Notes under the pieces: model-generated
The model's database searches: none
Told to the model about the DNA's origin: nothing
Seen by the model: only the letters and a program-made list of their open reading frames with translations
Assembly (NCBI GenBank): GCA_045614025.1
Contig: JAZLCE010000002.1
Location: 1-62,872 of the forward strand
Direction of reading: 5' to 3'
DNA length: 62,872 bases
Origin: RGIG4140 sp045614025
GTDB lineage: Bacteria; Pseudomonadota; Alphaproteobacteria; CAAHEQ01; UBA3637
In this document: positions 16,195 to 25,745 of the stretch, piece by piece
How the letters are laid out: each line of letters begins with the position of its first letter
Position numbering within the stretch: the first letter of the stretch is position 1
Made by a program: the position numbers and the translations under genes

Positions 16195-19100
16195 CAAATA
16201 AAAAAAATAGTTTAGCCCCATTTAATATTGTTTTTTTAGATGAGCCTTTGCCAGCTTGTTTTTATCAAAAAAATGGGATGACATTTAAAGATCTTTTATC
16301 TGTTATTGGTCGTGAGTTTAGAAATACATATACTCAAGCACAAAGGGCTACAAAAGGTAAAAAAATACAACAAATTTCGCACGGTAAAGAGGCAAGAAAA
16401 GAGATATTTGAAGGAATTCGTTCAGAATTAGGAGATGCTGAATATGAGCGTTTTTTGGCTGTTTTTAACGATTTAGAAAAAGAAACAGATTATCAAGCTT
16501 TGAAAAGTAGTGCCTATATTGGAAATTCAAAAAATGCCAGAAATCATATGGGAGCAAATAATCTTTTAGAGTGGATGTTTAGCGCTGATGGCAGAATTGA
16601 TGCTTGTTTTATTCAAAAAGATGGCGTGAAGTTTATTTTTATTATGGATGTGCGTTTAAGCAACCATTATGATAAAAAAGATACACAGGTGCATGAATTA
16701 AATAGAGATATTGCAAAAGTTATTGCCGATTCTTTTGATGGCAAGAATGGAAATGACCCACAAGGTATTTTAAAAACAGGTTTATTAGCATATCAACATG
16801 AACTTTTGCAGAATACAAACACGGTTTCTGCTCAGTTTGAAACATTGTTAATCACAATTGAACAGTTAATTGCCTCAAATGAAACAGTTCAAGAAAAAAT
16901 TGATTCATTTAAACGAGATTACGCCGTTTGTTTAAGACATGTAAATGAAGAGGATTTTAAACAATATATTCAAGAACGATTACAAGAAGAATCATTAAAA
17001 CCATATCAAAAAGAACTTTTTGAAAAGTTATATCGTTATGAATATGGAGATGAATCTTTAACTACTGAGCTTGAAAATACATTTGCTTGCACGAAATTGG
17101 TTAAAACATTTACGCCGGCTCTTTTAAATCGAACAATAGATTTGATTGAAAAAACAGAGGAAGAAAAAACAAGACGCGAATGGGCAAAAGATATATTAGA
17201 TTGTTATCGTATTTTTCATAAAATGCCATCTTCTCACTTTGATGTGTTAGAAGATATGATTGAAGATTTTTGTTTAGATGATGAGTCGGGTGAATTAAAG
17301 TCAAAATTGGAATATTTTGTTTCAGGGTTGAAATCTTTAAAAACAAATTATGATTTTATGAGTGGGGATACGCCCCTTTCTATATTTAAAGAGCTTTTGA
17401 ATAATGCTAAAAAATCAAGATTTTTAATTTTAAGTGATCCGAAAAATATTCAATATAATAAAAAGGAGAGTATATTAGCAGATTTTTTAAATATTCCTTA
17501 TTCTGATATAGCAGACTCAAGTTCAATTGATAAAATCGCAAGAGCTTTAATTAAAGTTATTGTTGAGGAAGAATATTCTTCTGTTTCTGAATTCGTAAAG
17601 GAAAATAAATCGCTTATTCCATCTTTATATAAAAATAGCATTTATCGGAAAGTTTCAAACCCTGATAACACATTTCTTTCTTTATTTAAAGAGGTTTTAA
17701 AAAACAAAGCTGTTGCAATCAATATCTGCCAAAAGTATCCATATTTAACGGCGTATGTTGAACAAATCCAAAAAGGGGAAGAGATTATTTGCCAAGATGA
17801 GTTAAACACGATTTGTGAATGTTATAGAGAATATGCATATACTGGTGATGAAGAATTTTATGCCGAATCAAATAAGGCTTTAAAAGAGATGTCTGAATCA
17901 AAGCGTTTGCTTTATAAAGGGTATTTAAAACATGTTTATTCGTGTGAGCAAGAAAATGCAAGTATTTTAGAGCTAACAGCGGGTATGCTTGATGTGATAG
18001 ATGAGTTAAAACGCATTGAAATGATTAAAGATAAAATAATCATTCCAAATTCTCAAGAAGAGAAAAAAACAATAAATATACAACCAAGTGGCAAATCGGC
18101 ATTTGAGAGTGTTTTTAGTGATTTTTTAATGGATATGGGAAATGTTGATTTATATGAAGAGTTGGAATTAAGAGCCTCAAAATTAACGCAATCAGATTTA
18201 GAAGAATTAAGAAAATCTGGTGATGAAGTAGCTGATTTTATTAATGATTACATCAGATATTCTTCCAAAAAGAAAAAACCTTCTTTTTCAACGCTGATTG
18301 AAAATGTTTTGAAACGGGAAGATATGAAAAGAAGAAATCGTTTTGAAGAAGCTTTATCTAATTACTTTATATCAACAGAAAGAGCTAATGCGAAGAATGA
18401 ATTGGCCTTGTGTTGTTTAACATTGGAACCTAAAGATATTGAATATTTTCTTTCCAAGTGGCGTTCTCGCGAAAAGGAAAATGAATTAAAAATTTTATTT
18501 TTAGAAACATATCAATCGTCTTCTTGTGATATTGCAATCAAAAAAATTGATAGGAAAATTATAAATTCAAAAAAAGAAATTTTAAAAGAGTTTAGTGAAC
18601 ATTATCAAGATGTTGTTAAAGATGGAAATTTAGAATCATTAGACACGTTTGTTAAATTTATTTTGCAATTAAAGCAAGTTGATATAGATATGTTGCTTTA
18701 TATTCATGAAGAACAAGAAAATGTTCAAGCTTGTGCTTTATTAGAATCGATTTTAAAAATTCAATCTAAAAAAAGTAAAAATATGTCAAAGGAAATCCAA
18801 GAGGGGGTTCTTTGTGTTGTTCGAAGATCAGATTTTTCTAAAAAAATGCATGATTATTTTGTTGAAAATCCAGATGAAGAACATAAAGACGCTTTAATAG
18901 AGGCGATTATCAATTTAGATAAATCAGATATAGATGCATTTTTTAGTGATAATACGAAAAGTCCTCCATTTAAAATATTTTTTGGGAAATTAAGAAACTT
19001 AAGAAACAAGTTGAAATCGAAAAATATAAAGGATGAAATGAGTGAAATTATTGAATCTACGCGGCATAGATTAAATTTTTATAATACACTTTTTTCCTTT

Positions 19101-19805
19101 TTACATAATGATAAAATTGATTCTGATCAAGTGCAAACGCTTGCAGATGTTTATTTGGAATTAACCACTCGTGATCAAAAAGATATTGAACAAGAACAGC
19201 AAAATTTAATGTTGTTTCCAGTTATATTTGCAAGATTAAATGACTTAAAGAAAGATGGTGTTATAGATAAACAAGATGTGGTAAATTATTTTTCAAATAA
19301 TAGATGGGAACAAGATTTTTATTTTGCATTTGATATGTTGCCTCGTGAAGATGGATTGATTCCTAACCGAGAAGATAGAATGATGTTTGCCTCTATTCTT
19401 TCATCAATTAGTTTTGATCAGGCATATCAGTTGTTGATTCAAAAAGATCCTAAAAAACCAAGAGTTTTGTCTGCAGGATTAAAAGATAAATGTTTTATTT
19501 CTGCTTATTCTGCATTAAATGAAGATCATTCGAATCTTGAAGCTCAAGAACAATTAAAACAAATTTCTTGCTTATTAACGGTTCCAGATATTGTTAGAAT
19601 GATAGATAAAGCACCAGATGAGAAAATGTGTAGCTATTTAATTAGGCTTCATGAAAGCTTTTCGTTTTCGCCTTCCCGTGATCATAAAGAATCTGCTGTT
19701 CAAAGTGCTGTTAACAATTTCATTGGAAATCAACCGATTGCGCAAAATTTTATTGGGTTCAATTTATCTAGAATAAAAAATTTAGGTAAGGATCCAAAAG
19801 AATAA
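16191..19805 (+). CDS. Very large helical hypothetical protein (1204 aa)
   Basis: An intact 1204-residue frame with no signal peptide or membrane helices. The N-terminal ~180 residues look globular, with GRIDACFIQKDG followed by a strand and MDVRLS (near 143-166), faintly like a nuclease-type acidic core but without the usual lysine. From ~200 on it is dominated by charged alpha-helical segments (DELKRIEMIKDKI, KKKPSFSTLIENVLK), consistent with a repeat solenoid or scaffold. Coupled to the upstream 251-residue gene. Function unknown; a secreted effector or cytoskeletal role cannot be distinguished. Confidence 0.65.
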   Translation: MTNKKNSLAPFNIVFLDEPLPACFYQKNGMTFKDLLSVIGREFRNTYTQAQRATKGKKIQQISHGKEARKEIFEGIRSELGDAEYERFLAVFNDLEKETDYQALKSSAYIGNSKNARNHMGANNLLEWMFSADGRIDACFIQKDGVKFIFIMDVRLSNHYDKKDTQVHELNRDIAKVIADSFDGKNGNDPQGILKTGLLAYQHELLQNTNTVSAQFETLLITIEQLIASNETVQEKIDSFKRDYAVCLRHVNEEDFKQYIQERLQEESLKPYQKELFEKLYRYEYGDESLTTELENTFACTKLVKTFTPALLNRTIDLIEKTEEEKTRREWAKDILDCYRIFHKMPSSHFDVLEDMIEDFCLDDESGELKSKLEYFVSGLKSLKTNYDFMSGDTPLSIFKELLNNAKKSRFLILSDPKNIQYNKKESILADFLNIPYSDIADSSSIDKIARALIKVIVEEEYSSVSEFVKENKSLIPSLYKNSIYRKVSNPDNTFLSLFKEVLKNKAVAINICQKYPYLTAYVEQIQKGEEIICQDELNTICECYREYAYTGDEEFYAESNKALKEMSESKRLLYKGYLKHVYSCEQENASILELTAGMLDVIDELKRIEMIKDKIIIPNSQEEKKTINIQPSGKSAFESVFSDFLMDMGNVDLYEELELRASKLTQSDLEELRKSGDEVADFINDYIRYSSKKKKPSFSTLIENVLKREDMKRRNRFEEALSNYFISTERANAKNELALCCLTLEPKDIEYFLSKWRSREKENELKILFLETYQSSSCDIAIKKIDRKIINSKKEILKEFSEHYQDVVKDGNLESLDTFVKFILQLKQVDIDMLLYIHEEQENVQACALLESILKIQSKKSKNMSKEIQEGVLCVVRRSDFSKKMHDYFVENPDEEHKDALIEAIINLDKSDIDAFFSDNTKSPPFKIFFGKLRNLRNKLKSKNIKDEMSEIIESTRHRLNFYNTLFSFLHNDKIDSDQVQTLADVYLELTTRDQKDIEQEQQNLMLFPVIFARLNDLKKDGVIDKQDVVNYFSNNRWEQDFYFAFDMLPREDGLIPNREDRMMFASILSSISFDQAYQLLIQKDPKKPRVLSAGLKDKCFISAYSALNEDHSNLEAQEQLKQISCLLTVPDIVRMIDKAPDEKMCSYLIRLHESFSFSPSRDHKESAVQSAVNNFIGNQPIAQNFIGFNLSRIKNLGKDPKE

Positions 19806-19822
19806 AAAGGAAGTTATTTAAG

Positions 19823-20410
19823 ATGCATGTTATCGGGTTAACAGGAGGTATTGCTTGTGGAAAATCTTTGGCATCTTCTTATTTAAAGGCAAAGGGATTT
19901 TCTGTTATTGATTGTGATGAAATTAATAAAAAATTACAACTTTTAAATCCAGAAGTTCAATCTGTTTTAAAGGCAAATTTTCCATTGGCATTTGATGATG
20001 AAAAGATAAACCGGAAAAAATTAGCTAAAATAGTTTATCAGTCAGAAACAAAATTGCATCTTATTAATCAATTGATGCTACCGTTTATTATCAAGGAGAT
20101 TCAATCAGAACTTAACTTTTTAAAACAATTGAATACAAAAGTTGTTTTTATTGATGCTCCGTTGTTGTTTGAAAATGGTTTAGATCGGCTTTGTGACAAA
20201 ACGGTTTGTATTTATGTTGATGAAAAAATAATAAAACAACGTTTTTTAGAGCGCCCAGAAATGACTTTAGAAATATTTGAAAAAGTTATTTCAGCCCAAA
20301 TGCCATTAGATATAAAAAAGAAAAAAGCTGATGAATCAATCTTATCTGATAATAAAAAAGATTTTTTTAAAAGAATAGATTTGTTTTTGGAAAACATAAT
20401 CAAGATTTGA
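19823..20410 (+). CDS. coaE: Dephospho-CoA kinase
   Basis: A 195-residue P-loop kinase performing the last step of coenzyme A synthesis. Walker A GLTGGIACGKS is at residues 5-15, followed by VIDCDEINKKL (DxD-type acidic pair), VVFIDAPLLFENGLD near 110 and the lid KQRFLERPEMT. Eighteen bases after the giant gene, so likely in the same transcript. Confidence 0.94.
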   Translation: MHVIGLTGGIACGKSLASSYLKAKGFSVIDCDEINKKLQLLNPEVQSVLKANFPLAFDDEKINRKKLAKIVYQSETKLHLINQLMLPFIIKEIQSELNFLKQLNTKVVFIDAPLLFENGLDRLCDKTVCIYVDEKIIKQRFLERPEMTLEIFEKVISAQMPLDIKKKKADESILSDNKKDFFKRIDLFLENIIKI

Positions 20411-20425
20411 TTTTTTATAAAAAAA

Positions 20426-20454
20426 TTGACACAATAACAAAAAATATGTATACT
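20426..20454 (+). promoter_or_regulatory. Strong sigma70-type promoter for the 20520 gene
   Basis: Perfect TTGACA (20426-20431), 17-base spacer, TATACT (20449-20454). One of the best promoter matches in the window, implying high basal expression. Confidence 0.8.
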
Positions 20455-20519
20455 TTCAATATATAGAGTATCATCAATATCAAAGAAGAATATATTTTAT
20501 ATAAAAGAGGGTAAAGAAA

Positions 20520-21365
20520 ATGTTTTATTCGTCAAAATTATTAAAAGAAAATGAACATTTTTATAAAGCATATCATATGACTTTTGATGAAAAAAGCATG
20601 ATTGAGTTTTTTGTAAATGGATCTTCTTGTAAATCAACAAATGGTATGGGTGGACAAAAGGGAGGTGTTTTTTTCTGGGTTGATCCAAAAGGGGTTAGTT
20701 TTTGGCTTAATCGTTTTTTAATGTGCGAAAAAAATGCCGAAGAAAGTGGTATTTTTACTGCTAAAAAGGTTCCAGAAAAAATATATGTTTTGGAATTTCA
20801 AGTCCCTAAAAAAGATTTTCATTATCCTGATTGGCAACTTGATTTTGCTTTGTGTGGAAAATGGTTGATTCCTTTAATTTCTAAATATTATTATAAATTA
20901 TATAAAAAGAAGTTATTGGATAACAATGAGGTTTCTTTATATTTAAATTGCCCATTAGCACATGATAAAAAATATTCAAAGAAAATTAAAGGAATGGCAT
21001 TGAAAAAAAATGATGTTGTTTTGAATTTGGGTAACATGGAAATGAGTTTTTCTTCTTTAAAAATGAATAGTTCATATTATTCTGGAATTCTTCAACGGTT
21101 GCATGATTTTTTATATCTGAAATCAAAGGGATATTCAGAAGCTTATAATCATTTTATGAAAAAAGTTTTTTTAAAAAACACGCTAGGGTCAGTTAAATAT
21201 TGTGGTCAAAATAATTTAAAACCAGTTGCCGTTGAAGTTTGGGATAGCAGGTCAAGAGCTATGATTTCAAGAAGCGAAAATATGAAGTTATTTATGCAAA
21301 ATAATTCAACTTCTTTAGAACTCTCTTTAAATAATTTAGCATTTTCTCAAAAAGAAAAGAATTGA
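20520..21365 (+). CDS. Hypothetical protein, possibly ADP-ribosyltransferase-like fold
   Basis: A 281-residue single-gene unit without a signal peptide. The start YKAYHMTFDEKSMIEFFVNG followed by GGQKGGVFFWVDP faintly recalls the YHGT...GGLFFW arrangement of small ADP-ribosyltransferase-fold proteins, but the diagnostic residues are not complete, so this is only a hint. The rest (basic, with FKSSS-type loops) is unrecognised. The strong promoter and absence of operon partners suggest a stand-alone role. Confidence 0.55.
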   Translation: MFYSSKLLKENEHFYKAYHMTFDEKSMIEFFVNGSSCKSTNGMGGQKGGVFFWVDPKGVSFWLNRFLMCEKNAEESGIFTAKKVPEKIYVLEFQVPKKDFHYPDWQLDFALCGKWLIPLISKYYYKLYKKKLLDNNEVSLYLNCPLAHDKKYSKKIKGMALKKNDVVLNLGNMEMSFSSLKMNSSYYSGILQRLHDFLYLKSKGYSEAYNHFMKKVFLKNTLGSVKYCGQNNLKPVAVEVWDSRSRAMISRSENMKLFMQNNSTSLELSLNNLAFSQKEKN

Positions 21366-21391
21366 ATAATTTTATAAAGTGATTAAAGACA

Positions 21392-22000
21392 TTAAGGGGC
21401 AAAATATTTTTCTGCTAAATGAATAAATTCATCTAATTTATTGGAAAAATAATGATCTGTATTTTTGATAATTTCAATATTTATCTGTGAGTTTTTTACA
21501 AATGTTAAAAGTTCTATATATGGGAAAGATGGATCTTGATCGCTAAATATAAAAGTTGTTGGGGTGTTAATTTTTTGCAAAGCGGGTTTAATTTTTATCC
21601 AATGTTGGATGATGGGTGGGTTAATTAAGAGTGATTTTTGTATATCTTGAAAAAGATGAGTATAACAAGCACCGATTAATGCACCATTTGAATATCCCAT
21701 ATAATAGATTCTTTTTATCTCGTATTTGAACAGTTTGTGGATAACTTTTATATCGCGTTCTAATGGATTACCATTTCGGTTTAGGTTGGAAACGCAGGCG
21801 ACAGAATATCCAAATTTTTGATTAATATTTTTTGCTATGGTTACATATTTGTTATTATAACCATAGCAAGAGCCATTTAAGCCGGCTTTTATAAATAAAA
21901 GAGTTTCATTGCCATTAATTATAGCATATTTTTCTTTGTTTATTTCTGTTTCGAAGTCAAATATCGATAAGGTGTTAATAGTGTTGTTTTCAAGAGTCAT
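21392..22000 (-). CDS. Alpha/beta-hydrolase
   Basis: A 202-residue compact alpha/beta-hydrolase. The nucleophile elbow GYSNGA (G-x-S-x-G) is near residue 98-103, the acid likely in FSDQDPS near 155, and the histidine in NTDHYF near 184, giving a complete triad. No signal peptide. Substrate unknown; esterase or peptidase-like chemistry is expected. Convergent with the 20520 gene. Confidence 0.75.
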   Translation of the reverse strand: MTLENNTINTLSIFDFETEINKEKYAIINGNETLLFIKAGLNGSCYGYNNKYVTIAKNINQKFGYSVACVSNLNRNGNPLERDIKVIHKLFKYEIKRIYYMGYSNGALIGACYTHLFQDIQKSLLINPPIIQHWIKIKPALQKINTPTTFIFSDQDPSFPYIELLTFVKNSQINIEIIKNTDHYFSNKLDEFIHLAEKYFAP

Positions 22001-22153
22001 TTAAAATTTTTTCTGTATATTGTAATTGAATTTATCGTATATGAAAATGAGTTTTTTTTTAAGAGTTTTTTATAATGTTGAACGAGTTGTTTTTTTTATG
22101 AGTAGAGATACGATTCGTATATATAAAAAAATAAATAATTTTATATACATTAA

Positions 22154-22182
22154 TTGACAAAAATTTATTTTTTTATTATTTT
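22154..22182 (+). promoter_or_regulatory. Promoter of the 22215 glycosyltransferase
   Basis: TTGACA (22154-22159), 17-base spacer, TATTTT (22177-22182), 33 bases before the start codon. The flanking 22001-22150 stretch is AT-rich with no other signal seen. Confidence 0.55.
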
Positions 22183-22214
22183 AATAATAGAATTAGGTTT
22201 TAATGGAGGTCGTC

Positions 22215-23276
22215 ATGCAATTAAGAAAGCATAAAAAAAGAAAAAAATTAACTCTTTCTGTGATTATGCCTGTTTATAATACAAAAGAAGAATATTTAAG
22301 AGCCGCCATTGAAAGTATTTTAAATCAAACTTACAAAAAATTTGAATTTATTATTGTGGATGATTGTTCAACAAAGGTTGATATTGAGAAAATTGTTTCT
22401 TCATATAATGATTCTAGAATTCGTTTTGTGCGTCAAGATAAAAATCAAGGGGATGCTGTTGCAAGAAACAGGGGCATTGAAATGGCAAAAGGCGAATTTA
22501 TTGCTATGCAAGATAGTGATGATATTTCTAGACCAGAACGTTTTGCGGTTCAATTGCAATATATGCGTAAATTTCCAGATGTGGGGGTGTTAGGAACGGC
22601 ATATAATGTTTTTCCAGGGCAAAAAGAAAAAGTGTGGAATAAATTTGGATCAGCTGAATATTTAAATAGTTATGCCTTGTTTCATAATTCACCATTTGGG
22701 CATTCATCTGTTATGATTCGTTCATCCGTGTTGAAAAATTCAGGTGTAAGATATAATAAAAATTATATTTGCAATGACTTTAAATTATGGATGGATTTAG
22801 TTGGAAAAACAAAATTTATGAATGTTCCAAGGGTATTATTAGATTATCGCTGGCATGGCAACAATATTTCAATTCAAAAAGCAGATGTAATGAATGAACA
22901 GGTTGCAAAAATTAGAACAGATGCCTGGATTGAAAAATTTAATATGCATCCTAACTCTCAAAATTTGATGATTCGCTTTATGAAAGGTGAAGAATTAAAT
23001 CCATCTGAACAAAGAAAAGCTATGAATATTTTGGATCATGTTTTTGAAAAATATGCAAAAGATGTATCCAATCCTCGTGCAGGTGAAATGTTTAATGCAT
23101 TTTTAGGTGGTGTTAATGAACGTATAGATCAAAATTCTTCATCAACACCTGTATTATCATTTGATAATTTTGAGAATGTTTTAGCTTGGCGTGTTGGAAA
23201 TCAAAATCGCATTTGTTTGCAACGAATGATTAAAAGAAAGTCAAGATTAAATAAAATTAGAGAAAGAGTTTCTTGA
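22215..23276 (+). CDS. GT2-family glycosyltransferase
   Basis: A 353-residue GT-A fold enzyme. SVIMPVYNTKEEYLRAA opens the nucleotide-binding half, AIESILNQTYKKFEFIIVDD follows, and MQDSDDISRPERF carries the metal-binding DxDD. The track-style start at 22203 is rejected because its ATGGAGG is the ribosome site for the ATG at 22215 (5-base spacing). Unlike the GT2 enzymes at 25828 and 29880 it has no N-terminal membrane helix and a different C-terminal half (helical, ~130 residues). Acceptor unknown; likely surface polysaccharide. Confidence 0.88.
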   Translation: MQLRKHKKRKKLTLSVIMPVYNTKEEYLRAAIESILNQTYKKFEFIIVDDCSTKVDIEKIVSSYNDSRIRFVRQDKNQGDAVARNRGIEMAKGEFIAMQDSDDISRPERFAVQLQYMRKFPDVGVLGTAYNVFPGQKEKVWNKFGSAEYLNSYALFHNSPFGHSSVMIRSSVLKNSGVRYNKNYICNDFKLWMDLVGKTKFMNVPRVLLDYRWHGNNISIQKADVMNEQVAKIRTDAWIEKFNMHPNSQNLMIRFMKGEELNPSEQRKAMNILDHVFEKYAKDVSNPRAGEMFNAFLGGVNERIDQNSSSTPVLSFDNFENVLAWRVGNQNRICLQRMIKRKSRLNKIRERVS

Positions 23277-23298
23277 TTTTTTGATCTTAAAATTTAAT

Positions 23299-23326
23299 AA
23301 TCCCCTTTATTTTGATAGAGGGGATT
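23299..23326. terminator. Stem-loop between GT2 and DUF805 genes
   Basis: AATCCCCT/AGGGGATT arms with a 12-base loop after the GT2 stop. The T-tract is short, so termination on the plus strand is plausible rather than certain. Confidence 0.6.
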
Positions 23327-23365
23327 GTTGTTAACATATAGTTTGATTTTAAATAAAAAAACAAA

Positions 23366-23707
23366 TTATATTTCAGCATTTCCAAATTGATTTGATATAT
23401 TTTTTCCTTTTACGAATGGAATAATAAAGATGGGAATGATAGATAAAATCCACCATCCACTTAAATTTAAATCATGTAATCTTCTGATAATTAAACCACC
23501 AATAATCCAAGGCATAAAAATAATGAAATACAACAAATAAAGAATATTAATTAATGTAACATCATTTAATGAAGCCATAAAAAGGGGAAAAAGAAAATAA
23601 GTGGTAAGAATAGTCCAAAATTCTAAAAGATTAGCTCTTGATTTAATATCAAAAAACTTATTTCCAAAAAAGCTTATAAAAATAATGTGAATAATTTTTT
23701 GAAACAT
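23366..23707 (-). CDS. DUF805 membrane protein
   Basis: A 113-residue protein with about four hydrophobic segments. The DUF805 signature RRLHDLNLSGWW lies near 74-85, and SRANLLEFW near the N-terminus is the usual start block. Family function is unknown. A related but longer version is encoded at 33417. Confidence 0.85.
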   Translation of the reverse strand: MFQKIIHIIFISFFGNKFFDIKSRANLLEFWTILTTYFLFPLFMASLNDVTLINILYLLYFIIFMPWIIGGLIIRRLHDLNLSGWWILSIIPIFIIPFVKGKNISNQFGNAEI

Positions 23708-23848
23708 AAAATCCCTCTTTCTTTATAAGGTCATTCTATCTATTATTTATATAAAAGTCAAAAAAAAGATAGTTGTATAAGCAAGTATTTTTTTATGGCA
23801 ATTCTATTTTAAGAAGTCATTAAACTTAAAAAGCATTTTGTTTGAAGA

Positions 23849-24538
23849 CTAAATTTTTGTATGAGTGTTATGAATAACTTTAAAAAAGGGAAGGGTGCTT
23901 TTAACGATTTTTTTAGGATCGAGAGAAAGTTTTCTATCAGTTAATGTTTTTGCAATAGTTTTATCTAAAGGCATATTTGTTCTTGTATCCCATAAAATTG
24001 ATGAGGAGGAAAGAATTTTTTCTTGAAAGGTTTTTGTATTTGTTTCTTTATCTTTTTTTTGAAATAATGGTTTCATTTTTAATGCATCTTTATTTTTTTG
24101 GAATGCATAGCCTGTTAAAAAACCAGAAAGAATAGCAAGAGGGGCTGCCCAAGGAATAATTTTATCATCGCCCTTATCTTCAGTTAAATGAGCAATAATT
24201 GTTGCGCCTAATCCAATAAGACTTGTAATAAAAGAAGCCTTTTTTATAAAATTCCATACTTTTGATGGTTTGCCAAGTTTTTCATCAGCCGTTTCTTTCT
24301 TTTTTTGACTGCAACCCGCAACTGCTGCAGATACAACAGCAGTTGTATATCCTGCAGGAACAAGAAAGTCATCTTTCTTGGTTTCTGTTAAATCACCATA
24401 TACACCAGCACAAGCCCCTAAAATCGCAAGAGAAACTGAAGTTTTTCGAACGCGGTTCCATTTAGCCGATTGTTTTTGTTGTTTTAATAAATCGTTATTT
24501 GTTTCTTTTTTTGAAAAGTCTTCTTCGATATTTTTCAT
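23849..24538 (-). CDS. Hypothetical membrane protein with internal duplication
   Basis: A 229-residue protein. Two tandem units align: WNRVRKTSVSLAILGA...DLTETKKDDFLVPAG (about 27-80) and WNFIKKASFITSLIGLGA...HLTEDKGDDKIIPWA (about 95-150). Each is a basic amphipathic start, a hydrophobic helix, an LTE-x-K-x-DD-x-x-x-P loop and a second hydrophobic helix, giving four membrane segments. N- and C-terminal tails are hydrophilic. Unknown function. Confidence 0.65.
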   Translation of the reverse strand: MKNIEEDFSKKETNNDLLKQQKQSAKWNRVRKTSVSLAILGACAGVYGDLTETKKDDFLVPAGYTTAVVSAAVAGCSQKKKETADEKLGKPSKVWNFIKKASFITSLIGLGATIIAHLTEDKGDDKIIPWAAPLAILSGFLTGYAFQKNKDALKMKPLFQKKDKETNTKTFQEKILSSSSILWDTRTNMPLDKTIAKTLTDRKLSLDPKKIVKSTLPFFKVIHNTHTKI

Positions 24539-24626
24539 AATGCCTCATTTAAAAATTTAAAGCTATTATATCAAAAGGTTATTATTTTGTCAAATGTTTT
24601 AATAAAAATGAAAATTTTGTTTTTTG

Positions 24627-24655
24627 TTGACGAATATTAACTTTTTAGGTAATCA
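24627..24655 (+). promoter_or_regulatory. Promoter of the lipoprotein gene
   Basis: TTGACG (24627-24632), 17-base spacer, TAATCA (24650-24655), 30 bases upstream of the start codon at 24686. Confidence 0.55.
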
Positions 24656-24685
24656 TTAATAAGTAATAATTATAAGAGGTGAAAA

Positions 24686-24985
24686 ATGAAAAAAAATATT
24701 ATGTTTATGTTAGGGATTTGTTTGTTAACAGCCTCATGCGCTTCAACAGGTGGGGATGTTGCAAATTTATCCACAATGGGTAAAATGAAAAATTGTTTAT
24801 CAGAACAAGCAATGCAATCTTTAACAAATGGAACACTTTATGCAAATGGTGTTTCAGCAACAGCAAAAGAAATTTCAAATACATGTATTAAATCTCTTGC
24901 TATGGAACATTTGGGAATTGATACGCAAACAACTCAAATGGCAACAACGATTTTGTCTGCTTTGAAAGCGGCTAATCCACAATAA
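24686..24985 (+). CDS. Small putative lipoprotein
   Basis: A 99-residue protein with a short signal peptide and lipobox LTASC (cleavage before C18). The mature part is small, polar and includes two further cysteines (CLSEQAMQSL and NTCIKSL) that could form a disulfide. Own promoter, AGAGG ribosome site and terminator make it a monocistronic unit. Function unknown. Confidence 0.75.
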   Translation: MKKNIMFMLGICLLTASCASTGGDVANLSTMGKMKNCLSEQAMQSLTNGTLYANGVSATAKEISNTCIKSLAMEHLGIDTQTTQMATTILSALKAANPQ

Positions 24986-25010
24986 ATTGGAACAGAATTT
25001 ATAGATTAAA

Positions 25011-25038
25011 CCCCCTATTTTTTATAGGGGGCTTTTTT
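25011..25038 (+). terminator. Terminator after the lipoprotein gene
   Basis: CCCCCTA/TAGGGGG stem with an AT loop and six Ts. It may also serve the convergent deaminase gene. Confidence 0.9.
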
Positions 25039-25043
25039 ATCAA

Positions 25044-25634
25044 TTATCTTTCAGGTTTATATATCGTTTTTCCTGAATCAACGTATCTATGCAATATCTT
25101 TTCACCTTCTTTTGTTTCAATATTTCCATAAACAGTGATGCCTCTTTTTTTGAATTCTTGAAACCAATTGGGTTTGAATCCCTCATCAAGTTTTGTGATA
25201 CGTTCAACTTTTTTGGAGGGGACTCCATAATAAACTGTTTTAATTCCAGACCACATAATTCCACCAGCGCACATCATGCAGGGTTCTGATGTAATATATA
25301 AGCTTAAATTATATTTAGATAAATCATAAGTTCCCAATTTTTTTTGAGCCATTTTAATTGCATTCATTTCTGCATGATTATTGCTACATCCTTCAGATAT
25401 AACGGTATTTGATGTTTTGGATATTATTTCCCCATTTTCATCAATTACTGCTGCTAAAAAAGGGCCCGATCCATTTGAGATATGGTCATCTAATTCTTTT
25501 TGAAGTTGAAAAATAATTTTTTTTGCATTTTCAAGTTTTGTTAAATTTATTTTTTCATTAGATATAGCTTTAGCCTTTGAAGTTTTTAATTTGAATAAAT
25601 ATGCAAATAATGAAGAAAATAAAGCTTTTTTCAT
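25044..25634 (-). CDS. Nucleoside/guanine deaminase-family protein with signal-like N-terminus
   Basis: A 196-residue zinc deaminase of the CMP/dCMP type: HAEMNAI (ligand histidine and catalytic glutamate) and EPCMMCAGGIMWSGI (two zinc cysteines), as in guanine deaminase GuaD and TadA relatives. The ATG at 25634 has an AAGGA ribosome site; it gives MKKALFSSLFAYLF followed by KTSKAKA, which looks like a signal peptide and is unusual because such deaminases are normally cytosolic. The longer start at 25667 lacks a ribosome site. Confidence 0.75.
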   Translation of the reverse strand: MKKALFSSLFAYLFKLKTSKAKAISNEKINLTKLENAKKIIFQLQKELDDHISNGSGPFLAAVIDENGEIISKTSNTVISEGCSNNHAEMNAIKMAQKKLGTYDLSKYNLSLYITSEPCMMCAGGIMWSGIKTVYYGVPSKKVERITKLDEGFKPNWFQEFKKRGITVYGNIETKEGEKILHRYVDSGKTIYKPER

Positions 25635-25745
25635 GATTTTTCCTTTTTTATTGATGCCATAAATCATAATATTAAAAGCTATATTAAAACAATATTGCTG
25701 TCAAGTTAATGTTATTTAGTTATATTGCATATGGTTTAAAGAGGG

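Noticed and set aside
16191..19805. PD-(D/E)xK nuclease in the N-terminus of the giant protein
   Set aside because: GRID...MDVRLS lacks the expected lysine and the pattern is short; not enough to call an enzyme.
20520..21365. Firm ADP-ribosyltransferase toxin call
   Set aside because: Only a YH and a GGVFFW-like segment match; the third catalytic position cannot be identified, so it is left as a hint.
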